Numbered from the stretch's first letter, positions 6,486 to 13,574 are shown. The stretch is 15,690 bases of DNA from Ruminococcaceae bacterium UBA1767 (GCA_002315505.1 DCGX01000064.1:1-15690); one strand, 5' to 3'. Notes: generated by a model not told the origin, from the sequence alone. Program-made: numbers and translations.

Positions 6486-6524
6486 ATGATTTGATATACG
6501 GAGGTGAAAAATTAATCAAATCAT
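6486..6524 (+). promoter_or_regulatory. 10-bp leader hairpin with a Shine-Dalgarno sequence in its loop
   Basis: ATGATTTGAT (6486-6495) pairs perfectly with ATCAAATCAT (6515-6524). The 19-base loop contains GGAGGTGA but no reading frame follows it. The working ribosome site of the VWA gene (GGAGGG, 6538-6542) lies 14 bases after the hairpin. It could be a ribosome standby site or RNA-stability element in the VWA leader. Confidence 0.4.
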
Positions 6525-6555
6525 AAAATTAAAATTGGAGGGAAACTTACATATT

Positions 6556-9500
6556 ATGAAAAAAATCAGCAAAAAGATTTTAAGTATTTTTTTGGCTATT
6601 TCTCTTATTATCGGTAGCATTGCAACATCTGCTATTGCTTCAGATGATTCGAATTCAAAAAATCCAAGTGACGGAATAGTACTTAAAATTTCAACAGAAA
6701 AAAAGAATTACAAAAAGGGTGAAGACATTACTTTTAATGTTGACGTTAAAAACACAACAGAAGAAAATAAAACTGATATTGATGTAAAAATTGATTGCAA
6801 CTGGTTTAATTTTGATATTGAAGAAGGTTCGTCAATCAACATTAAACAGCTTAATGCCGGTGAAACAAAAACAATTCAGTTCCACGCAAAGTATCTCAGA
6901 CTTAATCTTTTTGAGTTTGTTAGAATTATGTTCCAAAGACTTGCTTCTTGGTTTGCTCGAACACTCTTTGGAAGCAATAGCGAAACAACAAGATATAGTG
7001 TTCGCGTAGATTTAATTAAACGCTTGTTTGTTTTCAGTGTGGAAGTTGGAGGAACCGCAGAAGAAAAATCCTTTTTAATTAATTATAATCTTTCCGGAAT
7101 TAAAGTTGAAGGATATCCAACTTCTCAAGTAGTAAAAGAAGAGGAAATACCAATTGAGCCTGATATGCCTGAAAATGATGACTATATTTTTGCCGGTTGG
7201 TATAAAACTTCCGAATATTCGGAACCATATAATTTTGAAGAATCGCTTGAATCAGATATAACTATTTATGCAAAGTGGTTAGAAAAGTCAACTGATTTGA
7301 AAAAAATCCTTTCAGAAAACAGTATTTATGAAGAAATTAACAATAATACCGTTGATTTCGAATCTGCTACAGGATGTTTTGATGTTAGTGTAAAATATAA
7401 ACTTCGAAACGGAAATGGCGGAGTTGTTATATCACATTCAAACGATGCAATTCTTGCAAAAACAGCAGGAATAATAGGTAAGCCGGTTGATATCAATTTG
7501 ATATCTGATGATGAATTAGAATCTGCCAAAATAGTGTTTAATTACGACGAATCAAGCTTAGGTGCTGATATTGATGAAAACAAGTTAGGTATTATTTGGT
7601 ATGATGAATCAAATAGAAGACTAGTTCTTCTTAAATCAGATGTCGATGTTAATAATAATACGGTTAGTGTATCAACAAATCATTTTAGCAAATATTTGTT
7701 AGTTGATACAGATGCGTGGACAAAGGCTTGGGAACACAAACAGATGGTTTCAAGGGATGCCGGAAAGAGTTTAAGATACAATATTTGTATGTGTCTCGAT
7801 ACCTCCGGCAGTATGTCCGGAAGTCCTGTTAGCACTTGTGAGGAATCCGCAAAAGCATTTATCGACCAGTTACTTGCTGGAGATTCTATCGCAGTTGTTG
7901 GTTTTAATTCGACAGCAACGACATTAGTTTCTCAAACAAAAATTACAGAATCAAATAAAGAGTTCATCAAATCCAATATTAACTTAAAAGCTAATGGAGG
8001 TACTAATTTTAATAATGCATTAAATCAAGCGATATCTTTGTTGAACGGAATGAATGATCACAGTTCGGAATATGAAATTTATAAAAAATACATCGTTTTG
8101 ATTTCTGATGGTCAGTCAAGCGTCAGTGCAAGCGTTATTTCTGATATTGTTGATGCAGGATACAATGTAATTACAATAGGCATTGGTTCGAGTGTTTCTG
8201 CAAGTGTATTACAGAACCTGTCTTCTTCAACCTCTGGAAGTTATGCATATGTATCAAGTGCTAGTGAAATTTCAAGTGTTTTCCAGCAAATTCAAGGAAA
8301 ATATATAGGACTTACCCAGGATACGGACGGGGATAAAATTGCAGATTTGGTAGAAACAACAGGTATGATTGTTGAATGTGGTGACATTTTTAAAACTAAT
8401 CCTAATAGCGTGGATACTGATGGTGACGGGCTGTCTGATACCGAAGAAGTTGGAACATATGATGAAGCAAAGGGTTATTTTATTATGAACTCCGATCCTA
8501 CAACACCAACTTTTGTTTCTGATGATGCAAAAGTAAGTTTAAATGTCGCCTTAAGTAACAATTCAAAAGTTGAAAGTATGAACCCAGATGATTACAAACA
8601 CCAAAAAATCAACATATCTATTTCAACCGCTACAAGAGAATATCCTTCATTAACTATTGATGGCAAGGAATATTATGATTTCCTAAGTGAAAATAAATAT
8701 TCAAACGCCAAAGATGTTTCAATTACCATAAAAACCACGCAAGGAGTTAATGAAAAAATTGAAATAGGAGAAATAACAGCTGGAGACACTAAAAAATGCA
8801 CTTTAATGCTATCAGTAGAGGATATTTATAAATCAAACGGGACATTAACAGTAAGCGTTTCAGGCTCAAATTTTGATGCGATAGAATGTACCAAAGAATA
8901 TGACTTCCTGTCAGATTTTCTTAATTATTTGGATAAAAAGGTCACTTCAAACGAAATGAATTTACGTAACAAAGGCACACAAGCTGTTAGGTTTGTTGCT
9001 CAAGATCAAAAAGAAGCTGAAAAGAAAATTGATGAGATAATATATTTAAACGAGTCAACTATCGGAGGTGGATTTAATTCTGCAAGTAAAGCGGTAAAAA
9101 CAGAGTTAGAGAAAAAGCTTTCTCAAATTTATAAAGAAAAAGCCCAGCAGTACGCAGATTCAAAAAAGAAATTAAATTCTAAAGATGGCGAAAAATTAAT
9201 TAAACAAGTAGCTTCACAATTTAGCAGTGAAACAACAGAATTAACATTTTCAATAGGTGCAATTGAGTATAAAGCTGTAATTAGTGATACATCATATATG
9301 ATGGCTGGATTTGGAATGATTGATGTTACCGGATCAAATGGTGTAAAATACAGTTTTGTATATTCGTCATCGGTTGAACAAGCTGAATCAGCAATGTACT
9401 CCTATATGGAAACATGTAAAGAACTTGGAAACGATGTGTTAAAGAACTGTATAAAAGAAACATTAAAAGATGCTGGAAAAATTCTTGAAATTAATGTTAT

Positions 9501-9714
9501 TAAAGGATTAGTAGAAGCAAAATGCGGTGATATTATTGATAGAAGCCTTAGTAAGAATAATATTTCTTTTAGATATAGTGATATAAAGACATGCTATAAT
9601 TATTATGAAAAGGCTAAGAATGCAATTAATTCTTGTAGAGGAAAAAATCCTTCAGCTAAAGATATTAAGAAAGCAATTTCATCAGTTGAGGATTTGGTTT
9701 GTTTTAATTTCTGA
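6556..9714 (+). CDS. Large secreted von Willebrand factor A domain protein
   Basis: A 1,052-residue exported protein. The ATG at 6556 is preferred over the upstream TTG (6535) because it follows GGAGGG and begins a typical signal peptide (MKKISKKILSIFLAISLIIG, ending near SAIAS). In order: a beta-rich N-terminal part with a CARDB-like start (about residues 35-190); one InlB/Flg_new-type repeat (about 194-241, GWYK to IYAKW); an uncharacterised segment (to about 385); a VWA domain (about 408-570) with a complete MIDAS, Asp415-x-Ser417-x-Ser419, Thr483 and Asp518; two thrombospondin-3-like Ca-binding loops at Asp589 (DTDGDKIAD) and Asp620 (DTDGDGLSD); and a long Lys-rich helical C-terminus of unknown type. 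No sortase motif or final membrane segment is seen, so it is probably released or held by partners. It is AT-richer than pflBA. Confidence 0.85.
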   Translation: MKKISKKILSIFLAISLIIGSIATSAIASDDSNSKNPSDGIVLKISTEKKNYKKGEDITFNVDVKNTTEENKTDIDVKIDCNWFNFDIEEGSSINIKQLNAGETKTIQFHAKYLRLNLFEFVRIMFQRLASWFARTLFGSNSETTRYSVRVDLIKRLFVFSVEVGGTAEEKSFLINYNLSGIKVEGYPTSQVVKEEEIPIEPDMPENDDYIFAGWYKTSEYSEPYNFEESLESDITIYAKWLEKSTDLKKILSENSIYEEINNNTVDFESATGCFDVSVKYKLRNGNGGVVISHSNDAILAKTAGIIGKPVDINLISDDELESAKIVFNYDESSLGADIDENKLGIIWYDESNRRLVLLKSDVDVNNNTVSVSTNHFSKYLLVDTDAWTKAWEHKQMVSRDAGKSLRYNICMCLDTSGSMSGSPVSTCEESAKAFIDQLLAGDSIAVVGFNSTATTLVSQTKITESNKEFIKSNINLKANGGTNFNNALNQAISLLNGMNDHSSEYEIYKKYIVLISDGQSSVSASVISDIVDAGYNVITIGIGSSVSASVLQNLSSSTSGSYAYVSSASEISSVFQQIQGKYIGLTQDTDGDKIADLVETTGMIVECGDIFKTNPNSVDTDGDGLSDTEEVGTYDEAKGYFIMNSDPTTPTFVSDDAKVSLNVALSNNSKVESMNPDDYKHQKINISISTATREYPSLTIDGKEYYDFLSENKYSNAKDVSITIKTTQGVNEKIEIGEITAGDTKKCTLMLSVEDIYKSNGTLTVSVSGSNFDAIECTKEYDFLSDFLNYLDKKVTSNEMNLRNKGTQAVRFVAQDQKEAEKKIDEIIYLNESTIGGGFNSASKAVKTELEKKLSQIYKEKAQQYADSKKKLNSKDGEKLIKQVASQFSSETTELTFSIGAIEYKAVISDTSYMMAGFGMIDVTGSNGVKYSFVYSSSVEQAESAMYSYMETCKELGNDVLKNCIKETLKDAGKILEINVIKGLVEAKCGDIIDRSLSKNNISFRYSDIKTCYNYYEKAKNAINSCRGKNPSAKDIKKAISSVEDLVCFNF

Positions 9715-9863
9715 TATTGTATGTATTAACTTATAATGCTTAGAAAGCAACGATAAACTATACAGAAAGCTAATAAGCAATCTATTCGGAAACGAATTAA
9801 TGGGATTATGTGAATCAATAAGAATGATAATCCCGTACTTTAGATGCTTCAGATAGCAAACAT

Positions 9864-9919
9864 AAACTGCCTAAGGAGGTCCATAAATTTGATTGGACTG
9901 AATCAGGCAGTTTAGTTTT
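9864..9919 (+). terminator. Intrinsic terminator downstream of the VWA gene
   Basis: AAACTGCCT (9864-9872) pairs perfectly with AGGCAGTTT (9905-9913). Inside, GTCCA pairs with TGGAC, separated by symmetric 6-base internal loops. AGTTTTA follows. It lies 150 bp after the VWA stop and is the likely end of that transcript. Confidence 0.65.
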
Positions 9920-10039
9920 ATGAAACAAATTGTAACTGATAATCCTTCGTACATATCACAACAAAAGATATTTCCAAATTGAGCAATATTCTTAGCTTTT
10001 TATTATAATATTATTAAGACAATAATATTTACCATTCCA

Positions 10040-10110
10040 AAAATTTTTCCGGAGAAAACTGAGCAGGTGTATAGTGATTAAATATGAATACACTTTTAAA
10101 ATGCAATTTA
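10040..10110 (+). repeat. Dispersed repeat family, copy 3 (diverged)
   Basis: GAGCAGGTGTATAG (10061-10074) is identical to copy 2 (5005-5018). CCGG and an A-rich block before it, and a GAAT plus AAAATG block after it, align with copies 1 and 2 at lower identity. Confidence 0.5.
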
Positions 10111-10140
10111 CATACCATTAATTACACCTGACTCGTTTTT
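10061..10140 (+). terminator. Long-range stem and U-tract closing repeat copy 3
   Basis: GAGCAGGTGTA (10061-10071), part of the repeat core, pairs with TACACCTGACTC (10123-10134) with one bulged A. G and five T follow (10136-10140). The conserved repeat core is therefore the 5' arm of a terminator-like helix enclosing about 50 bases. Confidence 0.5.
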
Positions 10141-10228
10141 CATTGACAAAATTTTTCAGTAGTATATTTCATTCTGATGTTAAAAATATATATGCAAGCG
10201 CAATTTATTGCGAAGGAGTGAAATTCAA

Positions 10229-10383
10229 ATGGCAAGCAACAAGAGCAATATCCCTGAGGCAAGAGAGGCTCTCGACCGTTTCAAGATGGAGGCTGCTGCT
10301 GAAGTAGGCGTTAACCTCAAGAACGGTTACAACGGTGACCTCACATCTAAGCAGGCCGGTTCAGTCGGCGGTCAGATGGTTAA
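10229..10383 (+). pseudogene. Alpha/beta-type small acid-soluble spore protein, truncated
   Basis: The frame starts MASNKSNIPEAREALDRFKM and continues EAAAEVGVNL, then GYNGDLTSKQAGSVGGQMVK, a textbook alpha/beta-type SASP, the DNA-coating protein of spores. AAGGAG lies 10 bases before the ATG. Residue 52 (Lys) is the last that fits the family. The next codons belong to the 103-bp repeat starting at 10382, and the frame then runs another 33 unrelated residues to a TGA at 10481-10483. The usual C-terminal helix (MVKxMIE and about 10 more residues) is missing and is not found after the second repeat copy. DNA binding is therefore probably impaired. SASPs are multigene, so a loss may be tolerated. 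Confidence 0.9.
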
Positions 10384-10484
10384 GTCGTGTACACCCAAAC
10401 GAACATTTTTTTACGACCGTAAATTACGCTCTGAATTTGCTCATATACACAGGGTTACATATACAGTTGAGATATGCCCTTGAC
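10382..10484 (+). repeat. 103-bp direct repeat, copy A (interrupts the SASP gene)
   Basis: Identical in length to 11615-11717 and the same at 101 of 103 bases. It begins AAGTCGTGTACACCC and ends ATATGCCCTTGAC. Inner structure: the palindrome GTGTACAC, GTCGT/ACGAC arms (10384-10388 with 10413-10417), and a stem of AGGG plus CATAT with ATATG plus CCCT (10451-10480). No protein family is recognised in any frame. Confidence 0.95.
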
Positions 10485-10614
10485 ACTCAAAAAGCAGAAA
10501 TTTTGTCATCTATTTTACATAATTATATTGTTGATTTTTCAGTGCTATCAATTATTTCTCACTGAAAGTGTTCCAATATACTTTTAAATAATTTAAAATA
10601 GTTTTCAAAAAAAC
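10485..10614. other. AT-rich spacer between repeat A and the AbiF promoter
   Basis: The only visible structure is a perfect inverted repeat TTTCAGTG/CACTGAAA (10537-10544 with 10560-10567). No gene. Confidence 0.4.
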
Positions 10615-10643
10615 TTGATTTTTTTGAAAATGGCGCATATAAT
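10615..10643 (+). promoter_or_regulatory. Promoter of the AbiF RNA and gene
   Basis: TTGATT (10615-10620) and a consensus TATAAT (10638-10643) are 17 bases apart. The start would fall near 10650, just before the structured RNA. Confidence 0.7.
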
Positions 10644-10649
10644 ATTAGT

Positions 10650-10700
10650 AACAGAACCCGACACGCCTCTCAACGATGCGGACCACGTCGGGTCATTTAA
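10650..10700 (+). ncRNA. AbiF-associated structured RNA
   Basis: Directly after the promoter, ACCCGAC (10656-10662) pairs perfectly with GTCGGGT (10687-10693). The enclosed 24 bases contain CGC/GCG (10664-10666 with 10678-10680) around CTCTCAACGAT. A short structured RNA upstream of abiF genes is a described motif, reported to act as the RNA partner or antitoxin of the AbiF protein. Position, size and a GC-rich closing helix in AT-rich DNA all fit. The exact Rfam match and 3' end are not verified. No U-tract follows, so the RNA may be processed from, or continuous with, the abiF message. Confidence 0.65.
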
Positions 10701-10721
10701 TTATATGGAGATGTTTAAAGA

Positions 10722-11588
10722 ATGGGAAAAGAACATCAAGTTCCGCTTTCGGTAAAAGAACAAATAGAAAATTTAAAATCGATCGGGCTAATAGTCAACG
10801 ATGAGGAAAAAGCAACATCATTTTTGAATGATGTGTCGTATTTCAGAGTAATCAAAGCATTTAGTTTGGGACTAAAACCTAAAAACGGTAACTATTATGA
10901 CGGAGTAACTTTTGAACAAATAACTGATTTATATAAGTTCAATAGTCATTTCAGGCAATTACTATTTGTTATTATTGAAAGGGTTGAAGTAAATCTTCGT
11001 TGTAGGCTTGCGAATTATTTTTCTTCTAAATACGGAGTATTAGGATATGAAAATCCGGAAAATTTTGAGAACTCAGAGTATCACGACATGTTCTTGGAAG
11101 ATGTTAATCAAGAAATAAAACGCAATTCAAAATCTCCTTTTGTCAAGAATTTTCAGATGAACTATTCTGATGGAAAGATTCCGATGTACGCACTCGTTGA
11201 ACTTTTTAGCTTTGGTACCTTATCAAAATTCTTTAAAAACATGAAAAACGAGGATAAAAAAGCGGTTGCTTCAATGTACGGAGTCGGATATACATATTTT
11301 GAAAGTTGGATTGAAAGCATAGCTTATGTGCGAAATCTATGTGCGCATTACGGAAGGCTTTATAATGCAAAACTTTCAAAGACACCAATATTGTACAAAC
11401 AGTATCAAAAAGAAGGTATTAAAAACATCAGAATATTTGGTGTATTGGTATGTATATCTTATTTAATTCCTCACGATGATCATTGGAAAGAGTTTATTGA
11501 ATCTCTAAAGTTCTATATAGAAAAATACCCTAATGTAAAAATATCTACTATGGGATTTCCTGAAAATTGGTCAGAATATCTACAATAG
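10722..11588 (+). CDS. AbiF/AbiD-type abortive infection protein (Abi_2, single HEPN)
   Basis: The 288-residue protein matches the Abi_2 family: an N-terminal SVKEQIENLKSIGL...FLNDVSYFRV pattern, then LLFVIIERVEVNLRCRLANYF, and the HEPN nuclease signature RX4H at Arg204-His209 (RNLCAHYGRLYN). HEPN proteins of this type are RNases, and Abi_2 proteins cause growth arrest or phage resistance. AbiF members are reported to be restrained by an upstream ncRNA and to be related to the ancestor of Cas13. GGAG (10707-10710) lies 11 bases before the ATG. The gene is AT-rich and sits alone with its RNA between two 103-bp direct repeats, which suggests horizontal acquisition as a cassette. AbiD is the alternative family label. 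Confidence 0.85.
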   Translation: MGKEHQVPLSVKEQIENLKSIGLIVNDEEKATSFLNDVSYFRVIKAFSLGLKPKNGNYYDGVTFEQITDLYKFNSHFRQLLFVIIERVEVNLRCRLANYFSSKYGVLGYENPENFENSEYHDMFLEDVNQEIKRNSKSPFVKNFQMNYSDGKIPMYALVELFSFGTLSKFFKNMKNEDKKAVASMYGVGYTYFESWIESIAYVRNLCAHYGRLYNAKLSKTPILYKQYQKEGIKNIRIFGVLVCISYLIPHDDHWKEFIESLKFYIEKYPNVKISTMGFPENWSEYLQ

Positions 11589-11614
11589 TATTTTCAAAAT
11601 CCTCCAAAATTTTC

Positions 11615-11717
11615 AAGTCGTGTACACCCAAACGAACATTTTTTTACGACCGTAAATTACGCTCCGAATTTGCTCATATTCACAGGGTTACATATACAGT
11701 TGAGATATGCCCTTGAC
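11615..11717 (+). repeat. 103-bp direct repeat, copy B
   Basis: Second copy of 10382-10484, same orientation, two base differences. It starts 26 bp after the abiF stop. The repeat unit is 1,233 bp (start to start). Homologous recombination between the copies would remove the whole AbiF module and leave one repeat. Confidence 0.95.
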
Positions 11718-11989
11718 TGAAAATCAGAGATTTTTGTGCTTTGTTCCCCGAAAATTATCAAAACCAAGTTTTCGGTAGGCTATACCATTTTTCCCTGAAT
11801 GTGTACCGGGTAACCATCGAAATACGGAGCCACATACATATGTTATAACAATTTAATAACGGATATATTAATAAGCCTGACAAAGCTCTTTACAACAGAA
11901 CTGCGTCAGGCTGTTTTATACCCTATAAGGTATATTAGTTTATCACATAATAAAACAACACCGATAAGGTATAATTTGAACAATTTATG
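11718..11989. other. Spacer between repeat B and the hip operon
   Basis: No gene. It contains a CCGAAAA/TTTTCGG hairpin (11748-11754 with 11769-11775), a terminator (11874-11917) and palindromic operator-like sites. The missing SASP C-terminal codons were looked for here and not found. Confidence 0.5.
11874..11917 (+). terminator. Intrinsic terminator upstream of hipBST
   Basis: AGCCTGAC (11874-11881) pairs perfectly with GTCAGGCT (11905-11912) and GTTTT follows. It would insulate the hip operon from transcripts of the AbiF cassette. Confidence 0.65.
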
Positions 11990-12010
11990 TTGACAATAAT
12001 CCCTAAAGGG
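11917..12010 (+). promoter_or_regulatory. HipB operator sites
   Basis: TATACCCTATAAGGTATA (11917-11934) is a palindrome with perfect 6-base arms TATACC/GGTATA. A partial second site ending AAGGTATA lies at 11956-11973. A third, CCCTAAAGGG (12001-12010), sits in the promoter spacer. Known HipB operators are palindromes of the TATCC-N8-GGATA kind, so these are likely autorepression sites. Confidence 0.55.
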
Positions 12011-12018
12011 TGTAATAT
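11990..12018 (+). promoter_or_regulatory. hipBST promoter, apparently leaderless
   Basis: TTGACA (11990-11995) and TAATAT (12013-12018) are 17 bases apart, and the spacer holds the palindrome CCCTAAAGGG. A start about 7 bases downstream falls at 12025, the A of an in-frame ATG, so the message would have no 5' leader. Confidence 0.6.
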
Positions 12019-12024
12019 ATGTTT

Positions 12025-12228
12025 ATGAATAAAATTGCTGAATTTATAAAAGAAAACAGAAAGGCTGCGGGACTTACTCAGGAAGAGTTCGCTTTAAGGT
12101 CGGGACTCGGTCTTCGATTTGTAAGAGAACTTGAACAGGGCAAGCCGACAGTCAGAATGGACAAGGTCAATCAGGCTCTTTCAATGTTCGGTATGGAAGC
12201 AGTTCCGGGAAGAAAGGAAGATAAATAA
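12025..12228 (+). CDS. hipB: HipB-like HTH repressor/antitoxin
   Basis: A Xre-family helix-turn-helix protein: MNKIAEFIKENRKAAGLTQE, then the recognition-helix region LRSGLGLRFVRELEQGKPTV, then VNQALSMFGMEAV. It represses the operon and, in HipBST systems, binds DNA as part of the toxin-antitoxin complex. An ATG at 12019 adds two residues, but it lies directly after the -10 box and probably upstream of the transcription start. The ATG at 12025 matches the family N-terminus (MNxIxEFxKExR). The product is then 67 residues. Its TAA overlaps the hipS ATG (TAATG). Confidence 0.85.
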   Translation: MNKIAEFIKENRKAAGLTQEEFALRSGLGLRFVRELEQGKPTVRMDKVNQALSMFGMEAVPGRKEDK

Positions 12229-12557
12229 TGGAAGAATACAGAACTGCTTTTGTCTATGTCAGAAATATTTTTGCCGGCACTTTGAAAGAAACAGACGAGG
12301 GCTATTTGTTTGAATATGACGAAAAATATATTCATCGTGAAGACGCATCATCCGTAAGCCTCACCCTGCCGATAAGAGAAGAACCGTATAAATCAAAAAC
12401 ATTGTTTGCATTTTTTGACGGACTTATTCCCGAGGGTTGGCTCCTCGACGTTGTTACACATAATTGGAAGCTTAATCCGAAAGACCGTTTCGGAATACTT
12501 CTTGTTGCCTGCAAGGACTGCATCGGCAATGTAACAATTAAGGAGGTGCGGGAATGA
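12228..12557 (+). CDS. hipS: HipS-like antitoxin (HipA N-terminal subdomain)
   Basis: A 109-residue protein equivalent to the N-terminal subdomain of HipA (couple_hipA). The typical blocks are AFVYVRNIFAGTLKE, LPIREEPY, FFDGLIPEGWLL and DRFGILLVACKDCIGNV. In HipBST systems this part is encoded separately and HipS, not HipB, neutralises the HipT kinase. It begins at the stop of hipB (TAATG) behind AAGGAAG and ends in an ATGA overlap with hipT, so all three proteins are translated in a coupled way. Confidence 0.85.
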   Translation: MEEYRTAFVYVRNIFAGTLKETDEGYLFEYDEKYIHREDASSVSLTLPIREEPYKSKTLFAFFDGLIPEGWLLDVVTHNWKLNPKDRFGILLVACKDCIGNVTIKEVRE

Positions 12558-13507
12558 ACTGCTTATGCTGCGGAAAACCGATCAAAGAAAGCAATCTCGA
12601 GGAGCAGGAGTATTGTTGGCATTTGAAATGTATTAAAAGTTTTTTCGGAACGAAAGAGCTTCCCGACATAGAAATTTCAGATGAAATAATCAAAGCACTT
12701 GCCGACGAAAGCACAAACAAAGGCTTTACTGTTCCGGGTGTTCAAAAGAAAATTTCTCTGCACCTTTCTGCCGAGAGAAACCAAAAGCCACGCCTTACGC
12801 TGATAAATTATCCGTCGGGCTACATCCTCAAACCGCAGACGGAAGAATATCCGTCCCTGCCCGAAGCAGAGCATCTGACAATGCGGATGGCTGAAAAAGT
12901 CGGAATTAAAACAGTTCCTTACGCCCTTGTGAAAATGAGCGAAGAAAAGCTCGCATACATCACAAAGAGAATTGACAGAATCGACACGCAAATGCTTTCA
13001 ATGGAGGATTTCTGTCAGCTTGATGGGCGTCTGACGGAAGACAAATACAAAGGCTCATACGAGAGATGTGCCAAAATCATTTCCGAATTTTCTTCACAGT
13101 CGGGACTTGACATGACGGAGCTTTTCCTACGGATTGTGTTTTCTTTTGTTGTGGGAAATTCCGATATGCACCTTAAAAATTTCTCGCTGATTGAAACAGC
13201 GGAAAACAGCGGCAGCTATGTTCTTTCAAAGGCATACGACATGCTCCCTGTTAATACAGTCAACCCTGCCGATAAAGAACAGTTTGCTCTGACTATGAAC
13301 GGCAAAAAGCGAAATCTTCACCGAGGCGATTTTCTTAAATTTGCCGATACCTGCGGTATTCAGCGAAGAGTTGCAGAAAAGCTCATTGATAAAGTAACAA
13401 ATAAAAAAGATGTTTTGCTTGAAGAATGCCGCAATTCCTATTTGCCCGATGAATTAAAAGAAAATCTTGCCGATTTGATTCAGGCAAGAACCGCTATGCT
13501 AAAATAA
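12554..13507 (+). CDS. hipT: HipT-like serine/threonine kinase toxin
   Basis: A 317-residue HipA-family kinase lacking the HipA N-terminal subdomain, as in HipT, whose known E. coli member phosphorylates tryptophanyl-tRNA synthetase. Features: a Cys pair motif at the N-terminus (CLCCGKPI, later CWHLKC); the Gly-rich loop GVQKKIS (62-68); the ATP lysine in ILKP (about Lys93); ITKRIDR (136-142); the catalytic loop GNSDMHLKN (201-209, Asp204 and Asn209); and the metal-binding Asp229 in YDMLP. The position of the regulatory Ser-Ile-Ser of E. coli HipT reads Thr59-Val60-Pro61, so one of the two autophosphorylation sites is absent. The target here is not known. Confidence 0.88.
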   Translation: MNCLCCGKPIKESNLEEQEYCWHLKCIKSFFGTKELPDIEISDEIIKALADESTNKGFTVPGVQKKISLHLSAERNQKPRLTLINYPSGYILKPQTEEYPSLPEAEHLTMRMAEKVGIKTVPYALVKMSEEKLAYITKRIDRIDTQMLSMEDFCQLDGRLTEDKYKGSYERCAKIISEFSSQSGLDMTELFLRIVFSFVVGNSDMHLKNFSLIETAENSGSYVLSKAYDMLPVNTVNPADKEQFALTMNGKKRNLHRGDFLKFADTCGIQRRVAEKLIDKVTNKKDVLLEECRNSYLPDELKENLADLIQARTAMLK

Positions 13508-13545
13508 TATAAATCTGAAAATATGCGATTTTGAAATTCGCACAA

Positions 13546-13574
13546 TTAACAAACCTCCCTGAAATTGGTACAAT
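13546..13574 (+). promoter_or_regulatory. Promoter of tnpV
   Basis: TTAACA (13546-13551) and TACAAT (13569-13574) are 17 bases apart. The spacer is exactly the left arm of the hairpin at 13552-13598, and the -10 box lies in its loop. Confidence 0.55.

Larger units (their letters stand above)
5976..6555. other. Gene-poor region with attenuator-like hairpin and small ORFs
   Basis: The roughly 580 bp between the DUF4160 operon and the VWA gene holds a terminator hairpin (5999-6033), two overlapping small frames (6060-6128 and 6125-6271), AT-rich sequence with no clear gene, an ACTCTT/AAGAGT hairpin near 6439-6463, and a 10-bp hairpin with a ribosome-site sequence in its loop (6486-6524). I found no convincing promoter for the VWA gene. 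Confidence 0.5.
9715..10228. other. Non-coding region with hairpins, terminator and repeat copy 3
   Basis: No gene in about 500 bp. It contains a small ATTCG-GAAA-CGAAT hairpin (9784-9797), a perfect GGGATTAT/ATAATCCC inverted repeat (9802-9809 with 9827-9834), a terminator (9864-9919), and repeat copy 3 with its own terminator (10061-10140). A TTGACA at 10143-10148 precedes the SASP gene, but no convincing sporulation (sigma-G) promoter could be placed. Confidence 0.5.

Noticed and set aside
9802..9834. GGGATTAT/ATAATCCC inverted repeat as a relative of the 3886-3966 element
   Set aside because: The shared bases are arranged inside-out and only 8 long, with no further similarity, so relation cannot be claimed.
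10382..10484. 103-bp repeat as an integron attC site
   Set aside because: Its ends are not inverted and it lacks the paired core sites of attC. The inner stems are short and arranged differently.
10335..10565. Open frames running across repeat copy A
   Set aside because: They combine out-of-frame SASP sequence with repeat and AT-rich spacer, and no start or family fits.
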